From assembly GCF_022387135.1 (NCBI RefSeq), contig NZ_CP092462.1:5014001-5078000 (forward strand): a stretch of 64,000 nt of DNA, written 5' to 3'. The stretch is from Comamonas sp. B21-038. Lineage in GTDB: Bacteria; Pseudomonadota; Gammaproteobacteria; Burkholderiales; Burkholderiaceae_C. Numbering within the stretch: position 1 is the stretch's first letter; every line of letters begins with the position of its first letter. The position numbers were made by a program, and so were the translations under genes. The notes beneath the pieces are model-generated. The model made no database searches, had not been told where the DNA came from, and saw only the letters and a program-made list of their open reading frames with translations. Of the stretch, positions 36,098 through 45,327 are shown one piece after another.

Positions 36098-36952
36098 ATG
36101 ACTGATACCACCCACCCCCCAAGCCCCCGCAGCCTGGCTGCGGAATGCGCGCTCTACGCCTTCTATGCCGCGATGCTGGCCTTGGCCTGCCTGGGGCCCT
36201 ATGTGCCACAGGCGGCCCACTACCATGACTTTGCCGACCAGCGCGGGCTGCTGGGCCTGGCCAATGCAGCTGATGTGCTGAGCAATCTGCCGTTTCTGCT
36301 GGTCGGTGTCTGGGGCTTGCTGGCGACCTTCACAACACCTGCACAGACGCTGCGCTCCGAAGGGGCGACACCCTGGCTGCTGCTGGTCTTCGGCGGCCTG
36401 GTGCTCACGGCTGCGGGTTCGACCTACTACCACCTGCTGCCGGGTGATCTGCGCGTTTTTTGGGACCGCATGGGCATGGTGCCGGTATTTGCCGGTGTCC
36501 TGGGCCTGGCGCTGCAGTCGCTGCTCAACGCCCGCGCTGCCTGGCTGACGGCGCTGTGCGTGCTGCTGGGCGGGCCACTGGCGCTGTGGATCTGGTTGCA
36601 GACGGGACAGCTGCTGCCCTGGGCCGTGTTGCAAGGCGCGGGCATGGTGCTGCTGGTGGTACTCGCCGTGTGGCAGCAGCGCAGCCCGCAGGCCGAGCAC
36701 CTGATGCGCTGGCCCCTGGCGGCCGTTGTGGCCTGGTATGCGCTGGCCAAGTTGTTCGAACTGGGTGATGCCGCCGTCTGGGCAGGCAGCGGCCATCTGG
36801 TGGCCGGCCATGCGCTCAAGCACCTGGCGGCAGCGCTGGCGGTGCTGCCGCTGCTGCGCAGCTTGCAGCAACTGCGCCACCGGGCGCACGCAAACAGCGC
36901 GTCCGCAGGCACAATCGGGGGCGGCGCGTTGGGGGCAGGGCGTTTGCGCTGA
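36098..36952 (+). CDS. Alkaline-ceramidase-like integral membrane hydrolase (CREST superfamily)
   Basis: A 284-residue membrane protein with about seven hydrophobic segments. It keeps the metal-site pattern of the alkaline ceramidase/PAQR/Per1 group: SNLPFLLVGVWG, GSTYYHLLPG, WDRMGMVPVFAG and a C-terminal GHALKHLAAALA. The Ser, Asp and three His residues in these motifs match the expected catalytic zinc site. Family members hydrolyse amide bonds in lipids; the bacterial substrate is unknown. It is divergent from the XRE regulator, and 55 bases upstream of the LplT-PlsC fusion on the same strand, which hints at a role in membrane lipid turnover. Confidence 0.75.
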   Translation: MTDTTHPPSPRSLAAECALYAFYAAMLALACLGPYVPQAAHYHDFADQRGLLGLANAADVLSNLPFLLVGVWGLLATFTTPAQTLRSEGATPWLLLVFGGLVLTAAGSTYYHLLPGDLRVFWDRMGMVPVFAGVLGLALQSLLNARAAWLTALCVLLGGPLALWIWLQTGQLLPWAVLQGAGMVLLVVLAVWQQRSPQAEHLMRWPLAAVVAWYALAKLFELGDAAVWAGSGHLVAGHALKHLAAALAVLPLLRSLQQLRHRAHANSASAGTIGGGALGAGRLR

Positions 36953-37007
36953 ATGCCCGGTACCGACCACCCCTACCGCCCTAGATCCGCCAGGAGATGC
37001 TTGTTCC

Positions 37008-38984
37008 ATGAACCGTCCACATGCCCCGTCTGTGCCCGCCGCTGAGGCGCCAGACCATCCCAACCAGTTTGCGTTGCTGGGCCAGCGCCGCTTTGCCCCG
37101 TTCTTCTGGACCCAGTTTGCCGGGGCTGCCAACGACAACCTGTTCAAGTTCGCGTTCACGGTGATGGTGACCTACCAGCTGCAGGTGGCCTGGATGCCGC
37201 CAGCGATGGCGGGCCTGGTGATCGGCGCACTGTTCATCCTGCCGTTTCTGCTGTTCTCCGCCACCTCGGGTCAGCTGACCGACAAGTATGAAAAGCACCG
37301 CATGATCCGCTTCGTCAAGGACCTGGAGATTGGCGTGATGCTGATCGCCGGCCTGGGCTTCTGGCTCGAAAGCCCGGCGCTGCTGCTGGGCTGTGTGTTT
37401 TTGATGGGCCTGCATTCCACGTTGTTCGGGCCCGTCAAGTTTGCCTACCTGCCCCAGGTGCTGCGCGACGATGAGCTGACCGGCGGCAATGGTATGGTCG
37501 AGATGGGCACCTTTGTCGCCATCTTGCTGGGCAATGTGGTGGGTGGCCTGCTGGTGGCGCTGCCCGATATCGGCCATGCCTCGGTCGCGGTGGCCTGCTT
37601 TGGCTTGGCCGTGGTGGGGCGTTTGACGGCCCAGGGCGTGCCGGTGGTACCGGCCACCGACCCGGGCTTGCGCATCAACTGGAACCCGGTGAGCGAAACC
37701 TGGCGCAACCTGAAGCTGGCCCATGGCAATGTGGTCGTGTTCCGCTCGCTGCTGGGTATCAGCTGGATGTGGTTCTTCGGTGCGGTGTTCCTGAGCCAGT
37801 TCCCCAGCTTTGCCAAGGAGGTGCTGCATGGCAATGAGCATGTGGCCTCGCTGCTGCTGGTGGTGTTTTCCATCGGCATCGGCCTGGGCTCGCTGCTGTG
37901 CGAGGTGCTCTCGCGCCGCCAGGTGGAGATTGGCCTGGTGCCCATCGGCACCATCGGCATGAGCGTGTTTGCGATTGACCTGTACTTTGCATCGCGCGGG
38001 CTGGCGCAGCCAGCCCAGGCCTGGACGGCGCTGGCCTTCATCAGCCAGCCGGCGCACTGGCGCGTGATGGCCGATCTGGCCTTGCTGTCGCTGTTTGCCG
38101 GGCTGTACAGCGTGCCCATGTATGCGCTGATCCAGCTGCGCAGCCAGCCCACGCACCGCGCCCGCATCATTGCGGCCAACAATATTCTCAATGCGCTGTT
38201 CATGATCGCCAGCTCGGTCATCGCCGGTGCCTTGCTGGGGGCGGGATTTACCGTGCCGCAGATCTTCCTGTTCACCGGCATTGCCAATGCCATCGTCGCC
38301 ACCTACATCTTCCTGCTGGTGCCCGAATACCTGCTGCGCTGCATTGCCTGGCTGGTCACCAACCTGGTCTACCGCTTTCGGGTGCAGGGTGCCCACCACA
38401 TTCCCACCAGCGGGCCGGCGCTGCTGACCTGCAACCATGTCAGCTTTGTCGACCCCATCCTGATGATGGCCGCCAGCCCGCGCCCGATTTACTTTGTGAT
38501 GGACTACCGCATCTTCCGCACACCGTTGCTGGGTTGGTTGTTCCGCCTGTGCAAGGCCATTCCGGTGGCGCCCCGCAGCGAAGACCCTGCCGTCTACGAG
38601 GCCGCCTTTGCACGCGCCGCGGAGGTGCTGCGCGAAGGGGATCTGCTCGCTATCTTCCCGGAGGGGGGCATCACCCGCGATGGCGAGCTGCAGGCATTCA
38701 AGGGCGGCGTGATGAAGATCCTGGAGCAGGCGCGTGCCGATGGGCTGGATGTGCCCGTCGTGCCCATGGCCCTGTCCAACCTCTGGGGCTCGTTCTTCAG
38801 CCGTATCGAACCCAAGGGCGCAATGACCCGGCCGTTCCGCCGTGGCGTCTTCAACCGCGTGAGCTTGCGCATCGGCGCCGCCAGCCCGGCCGCCGAATGC
38901 TCGGCCGAGCAGCTGCGCCAGCGTGTAGGCGAGTTGCTGGAGCAGGAGGGCGGCCATGGCAGCGGTTCGCCCGCTTTGGGATAA
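37008..38984 (+). CDS. LplT-type MFS transporter fused to PlsC-type acyltransferase
   Basis: A 658-residue fusion. Residues 1-440 are a major-facilitator transporter of the lysophospholipid flippase type (FFWTQFAGAANDNLFKFAFT, GPVKFAYLPQVL). Residues about 450-650 are a 1-acyl-glycerol-3-phosphate acyltransferase domain with NHVSFVDP (from 476) and FPEGGITRDG (from 550), the H(X)4D and FPEG blocks. In enterobacteria LplT works with Aas, which has acyltransferase and acyl-ACP ligase domains; here the ligase part is absent. The likely role is to move a lysophospholipid across the inner membrane and reacylate it. ATG 37008 has CAGGAGATG upstream. Confidence 0.9.
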   Translation: MNRPHAPSVPAAEAPDHPNQFALLGQRRFAPFFWTQFAGAANDNLFKFAFTVMVTYQLQVAWMPPAMAGLVIGALFILPFLLFSATSGQLTDKYEKHRMIRFVKDLEIGVMLIAGLGFWLESPALLLGCVFLMGLHSTLFGPVKFAYLPQVLRDDELTGGNGMVEMGTFVAILLGNVVGGLLVALPDIGHASVAVACFGLAVVGRLTAQGVPVVPATDPGLRINWNPVSETWRNLKLAHGNVVVFRSLLGISWMWFFGAVFLSQFPSFAKEVLHGNEHVASLLLVVFSIGIGLGSLLCEVLSRRQVEIGLVPIGTIGMSVFAIDLYFASRGLAQPAQAWTALAFISQPAHWRVMADLALLSLFAGLYSVPMYALIQLRSQPTHRARIIAANNILNALFMIASSVIAGALLGAGFTVPQIFLFTGIANAIVATYIFLLVPEYLLRCIAWLVTNLVYRFRVQGAHHIPTSGPALLTCNHVSFVDPILMMAASPRPIYFVMDYRIFRTPLLGWLFRLCKAIPVAPRSEDPAVYEAAFARAAEVLREGDLLAIFPEGGITRDGELQAFKGGVMKILEQARADGLDVPVVPMALSNLWGSFFSRIEPKGAMTRPFRRGVFNRVSLRIGAASPAAECSAEQLRQRVGELLEQEGGHGSGSPALG

Positions 38985-39012
38985 TGCAGGCTGGACAACG
39001 AATGGCTTTGTG

Positions 39013-39306
39013 ATGACCTCTCTAACGATTCTGTACAAAAGCGTGGCAGCCCTGGTGGCCATGTCCGCCCTGGCCGCTTGCACCAGTACTTCGGGCCTGA
39101 AGCCGCTGCATGACCCTGAAGAGAAGGAGGCTTTCACACGCGCCACCGTCTATGCCGGCCCGCGCAGCCCCGCATCGGCCTACTGTGTGCAGATGGGCGG
39201 CGCCATCCTCAATACGCCCAAGGGCAAGAACACCTTGTGCCGCTTCCCCGACGGCAAGGAAATGGACCCCTGGGACCTGTTCTGGCGCGACAACCCCTCG
39301 AACTAA
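39013..39306 (+). CDS. DUF333-type small lipoprotein
   Basis: A 97-residue protein with a lipoprotein signal (lipobox LAAC, Cys 23) and a DUF333-like domain (SPASAYCVQMGGAIL, LCRFPDGKEMDPWDLFWRD). Function is unknown; the family is found as small cell-envelope proteins and sometimes labelled hemolysin-like. It begins 28 bases after the LplT-PlsC stop and ends at a strong terminator, so the two may share a transcript. Confidence 0.8.
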   Translation: MTSLTILYKSVAALVAMSALAACTSTSGLKPLHDPEEKEAFTRATVYAGPRSPASAYCVQMGGAILNTPKGKNTLCRFPDGKEMDPWDLFWRDNPSN

Positions 39307-39333
39307 AGCCCACGACGGGCTGCGGTACAACGC

Positions 39334-39374
39334 AAAAACCCCTGCCAGCACATGCCGCGCTGGCAGGGGTTTTG
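39334..39374. terminator. Bidirectional terminator
   Basis: A 15-bp inverted repeat AAAACCCCTGCCAGC / GCTGGCAGGGGTTTT (39335-39349, 39359-39373) with A and T tracts on the two sides. It serves the DUF333 gene on the plus strand and the dienelactone hydrolase gene on the minus strand. Confidence 0.92.
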
Positions 39375-39398
39375 TCTTGCTGAGCTGCTGACCAGACT

Positions 39399-40304
39399 TT
39401 AGATCACGCCATGCGTCCTGAACCAGTCCTGCATGCGCTTCCAGCCGTCCTCGGCCGCATCCTTGCGGTAGCTGGGGCGGTAGTCGGCATGGAAGGCGTG
39501 GCCCGCGTCAGCATAGACATGGAAGCTGGAGGCCGCCGCAGCGGCATTGCCGGCAGCGCCAGCCTGCTGCAGGCTTTGTTTCATCGCGTCGACTGATTCC
39601 AGCGGAATGCCCTGGTCCTTGCCGCCATAGAGGCCCAGCACCGGCGCCTTGAGTGCGCTGCTGAGGTCGATGGGGTGCTTGGGCTGCAGGTCGCTGGCAG
39701 CGCCTTGCAGGCGGCCATACCAGGCGACACCGGCCTTGACCTTGCCGGTCGCGGCATACAGCCAGGTGATGCGCCCGCCCCAGCAAAAACCGGTGATGCC
39801 GGCGCGGCTGGTGTCGCCACCGTTGTCCTTGGCCCAGGCCAGCACGGCGTCCAGGTCCTTGATGACCTGGGCATCGGGCACCTTGCTGACCAGCTCGCTT
39901 TGCAGCTGGCTGATCTCGGTGTACTTGCGCGGATCGCCCTGGCGCGCGAACAGTTCGGGCGCAATCGCCAGGTAGCCCAGCTGGGCGAGGCGCCGGCAGG
40001 TGTCGGCGATGTAGTCGTGCACGCCAAAGATTTCCTGGATCACCAGCACCACCGGCAGGTTGGTCTTGCCGGCGGGTGCTGCGCGGTAGGCGCTGACCTG
40101 GAAGCCATCGACCGTGTACTGGATGGTGCCAGCCGTCAGCCCGGCATCGGGCGTCTTGATGGCCGTCTGCGCCATCACCGGCACGGCTGCCGCTGCGTAG
40201 CCCACGCCCAGCGCCATTTGCAGGGCACTGCGGCGGGTGCTGCCCGCCAAGGTGGCGCGGCCCGGGAGAAGGGAGTCGAAATCGGCATTGGGAGTCTGGG
40301 ACAT
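39399..40304 (-). CDS. Dienelactone hydrolase family protein, probably Tat-exported
   Basis: A 301-residue alpha/beta hydrolase. A twin-arginine-like signal (STRRSALQMALGVG, then AAVPVMAQ) precedes the domain. The triad of the family is visible: nucleophile Cys in GFCWGG, Asp in GGKDQGIP and His in DAGHAFH. Cytoplasmic members cleave dienelactone in chlorocatechol degradation; an exported member is unlikely to do that, so the substrate is open. ATG 40304 gives the clean signal; a longer upstream reading is not credible. Confidence 0.85.
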   Translation of the reverse strand: MSQTPNADFDSLLPGRATLAGSTRRSALQMALGVGYAAAAVPVMAQTAIKTPDAGLTAGTIQYTVDGFQVSAYRAAPAGKTNLPVVLVIQEIFGVHDYIADTCRRLAQLGYLAIAPELFARQGDPRKYTEISQLQSELVSKVPDAQVIKDLDAVLAWAKDNGGDTSRAGITGFCWGGRITWLYAATGKVKAGVAWYGRLQGAASDLQPKHPIDLSSALKAPVLGLYGGKDQGIPLESVDAMKQSLQQAGAAGNAAAAASSFHVYADAGHAFHADYRPSYRKDAAEDGWKRMQDWFRTHGVI

Positions 40305-40405
40305 AGGATTTCCTTTTCTACGGATGGCAGGCCCATTATGGGGGACGACAAAATACAGCCTGTGACAAGGCTTCTCGTGCCTTGGGGCCGCCGTGTTCAT
40401 GCAAG

Positions 40406-40430
40406 AAAAATGCCTGGCATGGCCAGGCAT
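40406..40430 (-). terminator. Terminator of the Liv-type binding protein gene (minus strand)
   Basis: Stem ATGCCTGGC / GCCAGGCAT with a 3-base loop (40410-40430), followed on the minus strand by five Ts. It lies 26 bases after the stop of the gene at 40456-41661. Confidence 0.8.
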
Positions 40431-40455
40431 CGTGGTGGTGGGAACTGGGCTCAGA

Positions 40456-41661
40456 TCACTTCCACAGCGCGCACTTGGTTTCTTCCTTGGTCGTGAACAC
40501 CTCGTCACCGGGCAGCTTCTTGACGATCTTGTAGTAATCCCAGGTGCCCTTGGATTCCTGCGGTGTCTTGACCTGGACCAGGTACATGTCGTGGATGTAG
40601 CTGCCGTCGGCGCGCAGGGTGCCCGCGCCAAAGAAGTCGTCCATCTTCATGCCGCGCCAGGTCTCCATCACCTTGTCGGCATCAGTGGTGCCGGCTGCCT
40701 GCACGGCCTTGAGGTAGTTCATCGTGGCCGAGTAGTCGGCGGCCTGTATTTCGGTGGGGCGGCGCTGGGTTTTCTTCATGTAGGCATCGGCAAATTTGCG
40801 CGATGCGTCATTCATGTCCCAGTACCAGCTGGTGACGAACTGCATGCCGGCGGTGTTCTTCAGGCCCAGGCTGTGGATGTCGCTGTAGAACACGAGCAGC
40901 GGCGCGATCTTCATCGTCTTGTCGATGCCGAATTCCTTGGCCGCCTTGATGGCGTTGATGGTGTCACCACCGGCATTGGCCAGTGCCAGTACCTGGGCCT
41001 TGGAGCTTTGCGCCTGCAGCAGGAAGGACGAGAAGTCGGAGGCATTGAGCGGGTGGCGCACGGCTGCAGCCACCGCGCCGCCCTTGGCCTTGATGACCTT
41101 GGTGGCATCGGCTTCCATCGCATGGCCGAAGGCATAGTCGGCCGTCAGAAAGAACCAGTTCTTGCCACCGCCCTCGACAATGGCGCCCGCCGCACCCTTG
41201 GACAGCGCCACGGTGTCATAGGCGTAATGGATGGTGTATGGCGTGCAGGCCTCGTTGGTCAGCGCCGAGGAGCCCGCGCCGTTGTTGATCATCACGCGCT
41301 TTTTCTCGTCCGCCACCTTGGCCAGCGCCAGCGCGGTGCCGGAGTTGGTGCCGCTGAAGATCATCGTCAGGTTCTGGGTGTCGATCCATTCGCGGGCCTT
41401 GCTGGCAGCGATGTCGGCCTTGTTCTGGTGGTCCACCACCAGCATTTCGATTGGCTTGCCCAGCACCATGCCGCCAAAGTCGTCAATGGCCATCTGGATG
41501 GCGGTGGCACCGCCCTTGCCTTCAACGTCGGCATAGAGACTGGACATGTCGGAGATGTAGCCGATCTTGACCTTGTCCTGCGCATGGGCGGTACCCATCG
41601 CGGCGGTCAGGCCGAGCAGTCCGAAGGTGGCCAGGGCTTGCGCCAGGCGAGTGCGTTGCAT
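40456..41661 (-). CDS. Branched-chain amino acid-type ABC transporter substrate-binding protein (orphan)
   Basis: A 401-residue periplasmic binding protein of the Leu/Ile/Val (HAAT) family. A signal peptide (LTAAMGTAHAQ) is followed by the type 1 binding fold: KVKIGYISDMSSLYADVEGK, FSGTNSGTALALAKVADEKK and NWFFLTADYAFGHAMEADAT. No permease or ATPase gene is nearby, so it must use components encoded elsewhere. The ligand may be an amino acid, amide or aromatic acid. It is preceded on the strand by the aceE-type gene after 265 bases. Confidence 0.88.
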   Translation of the reverse strand: MQRTRLAQALATFGLLGLTAAMGTAHAQDKVKIGYISDMSSLYADVEGKGGATAIQMAIDDFGGMVLGKPIEMLVVDHQNKADIAASKAREWIDTQNLTMIFSGTNSGTALALAKVADEKKRVMINNGAGSSALTNEACTPYTIHYAYDTVALSKGAAGAIVEGGGKNWFFLTADYAFGHAMEADATKVIKAKGGAVAAAVRHPLNASDFSSFLLQAQSSKAQVLALANAGGDTINAIKAAKEFGIDKTMKIAPLLVFYSDIHSLGLKNTAGMQFVTSWYWDMNDASRKFADAYMKKTQRRPTEIQAADYSATMNYLKAVQAAGTTDADKVMETWRGMKMDDFFGAGTLRADGSYIHDMYLVQVKTPQESKGTWDYYKIVKKLPGDEVFTTKEETKCALWK

Positions 41662-41926
41662 AGTTGCTCCTGATGTTTATGGTGTTGTGTCCATGCGGCT
41701 GCCGCATGGCTCCGATACTGGCATGCACAGCGCCGGGCGGTATTGGGGCAACCACGCGCTGCCCGGCTGCTGCCCGAGGGCAGGGAGGGCATAAAAATAG
41801 CTACCGGAGCCTTGTGAGAAAGACTTGGCAGCTATCAATTCAGGAGCTATACGCCTGTCTGGGCGCTTGTGCACACTGGCTTGGCTTTTTTGCGCACCCC
41901 TTTTTAGAACAGGTTCTTGATGAGGC
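41662..41926. other. Intergenic region with repeated GCTAT elements
   Basis: 265 bases with no gene. Short elements ATAGCTACC, CAGCTATCAATT and GGAGCTATAC recur between 41799 and 41856, followed by GGGCGCTTGTGCACACTGGC. Similar AGCTATCAA-like strings near GCGCTTG are, as I recall, common in dispersed intergenic repeats of Comamonadaceae. A related TGCTATCAATT occurs near 16120. Confidence 0.3.
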
Positions 41927-44566
41927 TCAGGCCTGCTGGCTGCGCAGGTAGGTCTGCACGATGGCGGCGGCATCGACCGCAAAATGCTGGCGCAGGGCCG
42001 CGCGCGAATCGCTGCGGCCAAAGCCGTCCGTCCCCAAGGTGTAGTAATGCTGGCGCGGCAGGCCACGCTCATCGGTGGGCAGGTAGGCGCGCACCAGTTC
42101 GGGCAGCGCACGCACATAGTCGCTGGCGGCAATGATGGGGCCTTGCGAAGCCTCCAGCTGCTGCGCAAACCAGCTGGGTGCGCTGGCCTCACCGGCGCGC
42201 CAGCGCTCCAGCCGGGCCTCGCCATCGCGGGCCAGCTCAGCATAGCTGGTGACACTCCAGACATCGGCGGCCACGCCATGCTCGCGCTCCAGAATGGCGG
42301 CGGCCTTGAGCACCTCGCCCATGATGGCGCCGCTGCCCAGCAGCTGTACGCGGCGCGTGCTTTGAGCCGGGCCGCTCTGCAGCTGGTACATGCCCCGGAT
42401 GACACCCTCATGGGCCTCGTGCGGCAGGCTGGGATTGGCCACGTTTTCGTTGGTGACGGTGATGTAGAAGAACTCGTCGCGCTGCTCTTGCAGCATGCGC
42501 TGCATGCCATGGTCGATGATGACGGCCAGCTCGCCGGCAAAGGCGGGGTCGTAGCTTTTGCAGTTGGGCACCGTGGAGGCGCTCAGCAGGCTGCTGCCGT
42601 CCTGGTGCTGCAGCCCTTCGCCGCCCAACGTGGTGCGGCCGGAGGTGGCGCCGATCAGGAAGCCGCGTGCGCGCTGGTCGGCGGCCGCCCAGATCAAATC
42701 GCCCACGCGCTGGAAACCGAACATGCTGTAGAAAATGAAGAACGGCAGCATGGCCGTGCCATGGGTGCTGTAGCTGGTGGCGGCCGCCGTCCAGGATGAC
42801 AGCGCGCCCGCTTCGCTGATCCCTTCTTCCAGAATCTGGCCGCTGCTGTCTTCGCGGTAGAGCAGCATCGAGGCATTGTCCTCGGGCTGGTAAAGCTGGC
42901 CAAACGGCGCGTAGATACCCACCTGGCGGAACAGCCCGGCCATGCCGAAGGTGCGCGCCTCATCGGCCACGATGGGCACGATGCGCGGCCCCAGGGCCGG
43001 GTCCTTGAGCAGGTTGCCCAGCTGGCGCACAAAGGCCATCGTGGTGCTCATCGGCTTGCCATCGGCCTGCAGCGCAAAACCTGCGGTGGCCTCCAGGCCG
43101 GGCACGGCCACCGGCGAGGCCTGGCCTCTGCGCGCCGGCAAAAAGCCGCCCAGGGCCTGGCGCCGTGCGTGCAGGTAGCGCATTTCGGCGCTGCCATCGG
43201 CCGGTTTGAGGAAGGCAGCCGAGGTGGCTTGGTCGTCGCTCAGCGGCAGGTTGAAGCGGTCGCGGAACGCCAGCAGGTCCTCGGCGCCGAGCTTTTTTTG
43301 CTGGTGCGATGTCATGCGGCCCTGGCCCATGCTGCCCATGCCGTAGCCCTTCATCGTCTTGGCCAGCACCACCGTGGGCTGGCCGCTGTGCGCAGCGGCG
43401 CTGGCAAAGGCGGCATGGATCTTGACCGGGTCGTGCCCGCCCCGGCGCAGGCGGTCGATGTCACTGTCGGACAGGTGCGCCACCAGCGCAGCCAGTTCGG
43501 GGCTCTGGTTGAAGAAATGCTCGCGGTTGAAGGCGCCATCGTTGGCCGACAGGGTCTGGAACTCGCCATCGACGGTGCGCGCAAAGGTGCGGGCCAGCAC
43601 ATGGCTGTGGTCGCGGGCCAAGAGCGCATCCCACTCCGATCCCCAAAGGCACTTGACCACGTTCCAGCCCGCGCCGCTGAACAGCGCCTCCAGCTCATCG
43701 ATGATGCGGCCGTTGCCGCGCACCGGGCCGTCGAGCCGCTGCAAATTGCAGTTGATGACGAAGATGCAGTTGTCCAGCCCTTCGCGCGCCGCCAGGGTCA
43801 GTGCCGCAATGGACTCGGGCTCGTCCATTTCGCCATCGCCAAAAAAGCCCCAGACCTTGCGGCCCGCGGTGTCTGCCAGGCCCCGGTCGGCCAGGTAGCG
43901 CATAAAGCGCGCCTGGTAGATGGCATTGATCGGGCCGATGCCCATCGAGCCGGTGGGAAACTGCCAGAACTCGGGCATCAGATAGGGATGCGGGTACGAG
44001 CACAGGCCCTGGATGCCCTGGCTGGCGGCCACCAGCTCCTGCCGGTAGTGCGCCAGGTTCTCTTCGCCCAGGCGGCCTTCCAGAAAAGCGCGCGCATAGA
44101 CGCCTGGCGACGAGTGCGGCTGGAAGTACACCAGGTCGGCGGCCTGGTGGCCATCATCGGCGCGGAAGAAATGGTTGAAGCCGGTCTCGAACAGATCGGC
44201 GGCCGAGGCATAGCTGGCAATATGGCCGCCCAGCTCGCCATGGGCGGCATTGGCACGCACGACCATCGCCAGCGCGTTCCAGCGCAGGATGGCCGAGAGC
44301 TTTTTCTCCAGTTCCACATCGCCGGGGTAGGGCGGCTGCTCATCGACGGTGATGGTGTTGACGTAGGGCGTGTTGCCCGAAGGCTTCCAGGCCACATGGC
44401 GCTTGCGGGCGTGGGCCAGCAGCGCATCGAGCAGTGCAGCCGCCTGTTCCTTGCCCTGCGCGGAGCCATAAGCGGCCAACAGTCCGTCGAAGGCATCGCA
44501 CCACTCGGCCAGTTCGGCCGGGTCAGCATGCGGGGTGGGGGGCTGGTGGTGGGGCGGCTGGCGCAC
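41927..44566 (-). CDS. Homodimeric 2-oxoacid dehydrogenase E1 (AceE-type)
   Basis: An 879-residue thiamine-diphosphate enzyme of the AceE family, which decarboxylates pyruvate and transfers the acetyl group to E2 lipoyl. TPP-binding residues are in WGFFGDGEMDEPES and FVINCNLQRLDGPVRGNG; the phosphate-binding region KTMKGYGMGSMGQGRMTSH and VADEARTFGMAGLFRQVGIY are also typical. No E2 (aceF) or E3 (lpd) gene is adjacent, unlike a housekeeping pdh operon. It may be a second, specialised E1 (for example for 2-oxobutanoate, as proposed for MdeB). The gene starts divergently from a YiaA-type gene. Confidence 0.88.
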   Translation of the reverse strand: MRQPPHHQPPTPHADPAELAEWCDAFDGLLAAYGSAQGKEQAAALLDALLAHARKRHVAWKPSGNTPYVNTITVDEQPPYPGDVELEKKLSAILRWNALAMVVRANAAHGELGGHIASYASAADLFETGFNHFFRADDGHQAADLVYFQPHSSPGVYARAFLEGRLGEENLAHYRQELVAASQGIQGLCSYPHPYLMPEFWQFPTGSMGIGPINAIYQARFMRYLADRGLADTAGRKVWGFFGDGEMDEPESIAALTLAAREGLDNCIFVINCNLQRLDGPVRGNGRIIDELEALFSGAGWNVVKCLWGSEWDALLARDHSHVLARTFARTVDGEFQTLSANDGAFNREHFFNQSPELAALVAHLSDSDIDRLRRGGHDPVKIHAAFASAAAHSGQPTVVLAKTMKGYGMGSMGQGRMTSHQQKKLGAEDLLAFRDRFNLPLSDDQATSAAFLKPADGSAEMRYLHARRQALGGFLPARRGQASPVAVPGLEATAGFALQADGKPMSTTMAFVRQLGNLLKDPALGPRIVPIVADEARTFGMAGLFRQVGIYAPFGQLYQPEDNASMLLYREDSSGQILEEGISEAGALSSWTAAATSYSTHGTAMLPFFIFYSMFGFQRVGDLIWAAADQRARGFLIGATSGRTTLGGEGLQHQDGSSLLSASTVPNCKSYDPAFAGELAVIIDHGMQRMLQEQRDEFFYITVTNENVANPSLPHEAHEGVIRGMYQLQSGPAQSTRRVQLLGSGAIMGEVLKAAAILEREHGVAADVWSVTSYAELARDGEARLERWRAGEASAPSWFAQQLEASQGPIIAASDYVRALPELVRAYLPTDERGLPRQHYYTLGTDGFGRSDSRAALRQHFAVDAAAIVQTYLRSQQA

Positions 44567-44791
44567 GGCGGTCTCCTGTCTGGGTCTTGGTTTGAATGCT
44601 TGGGATCATGCCACGGAAGCCTTGGCCAGGCCCATGACCCCGGCGACAAGGAGCGGTCGTGAAGTATTGATTTTTGATACCTGTATCTTTTGAAAATGCT
44701 ACCGGCATTAAATGCGGATGCTGGCGCCGCCGCCTGCCTGCATGATGGCGCCGTGTTCAACCAAAGCGGGGCCCCGTTGCTCCGACCCCCT
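44567..44791. promoter_or_regulatory. Divergent control region of the aceE-type and YiaA-type genes
   Basis: 225 bases. GATAC-CT-GTATC at 44676-44687 is a compact inverted repeat, with another GTAT...ATAC pair (44664-44680) overlapping it. This could be an operator for a local regulator. It does not match the E. coli PdhR site (ATTGGT-N3-ACCAAT). Confidence 0.35.
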
Positions 44792-45292
44792 ATGTCTCAA
44801 TCCTCCCACCCTGTTCAACGTGACACCCGTGCATGGCAATACCAGGTATGGATCTCGTTCGGTATTGCGATCTCGATGTGCGCGATCGGCCTGGCCTGGC
44901 TGCCAGGGCAACACCTGGAACAGGCGTTCATGGTGATGGGTTATATGTTCTGCCTCTCGGCCGCGTTCGTGCTGGCCAAGTTCGTGCGGGACAAGCAAGC
45001 GGACAGCAGCCAATCGGCCGGCGATACCCCCATGTGGCGCTTCGTGGTCTGGGGCGGTTTTGCGATTGCGATGGGCCTGACCGGCTGGGGCCTGTTGGGC
45101 ATGGACATCAACCCTACCTACAAGGCCTTTCTGGGCGTCAGCTGGATGTACATGATCACCACCGCCTTCACATTGGCCAAGATGCTGCGCGACAAGCATG
45201 AATCCGATCTGGCCATGGCTATCCACCGTGCTCGCAGCATGCGCAGTGTGCCCCGCGACCCGGACGTGGGCACCCCCCAGGAGCGCGTGTGA
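44792..45292 (+). CDS. YiaA/YiaB-family inner membrane protein
   Basis: A 166-residue membrane protein with two related halves. Each has two hydrophobic segments ending in a similar motif: VMGYMFCLSAAFVLAKFVRD and SWMYMITTAFTLAKMLRD. That duplicated pattern is the YiaA/YiaB domain. Function is unknown. It is followed by an exported protein gene on the same strand. Confidence 0.82.
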   Translation: MSQSSHPVQRDTRAWQYQVWISFGIAISMCAIGLAWLPGQHLEQAFMVMGYMFCLSAAFVLAKFVRDKQADSSQSAGDTPMWRFVVWGGFAIAMGLTGWGLLGMDINPTYKAFLGVSWMYMITTAFTLAKMLRDKHESDLAMAIHRARSMRSVPRDPDVGTPQERV

Positions 45293-45327
45293 GCGCCCAT
45301 CTGATGCAGCCAACTCGGGAGCAGCAC

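Noticed and set aside
39399..40304. Classical chlorocatechol-pathway dienelactone hydrolase
   Set aside because: It carries a twin-arginine-type export signal and has no aromatic-degradation neighbours.
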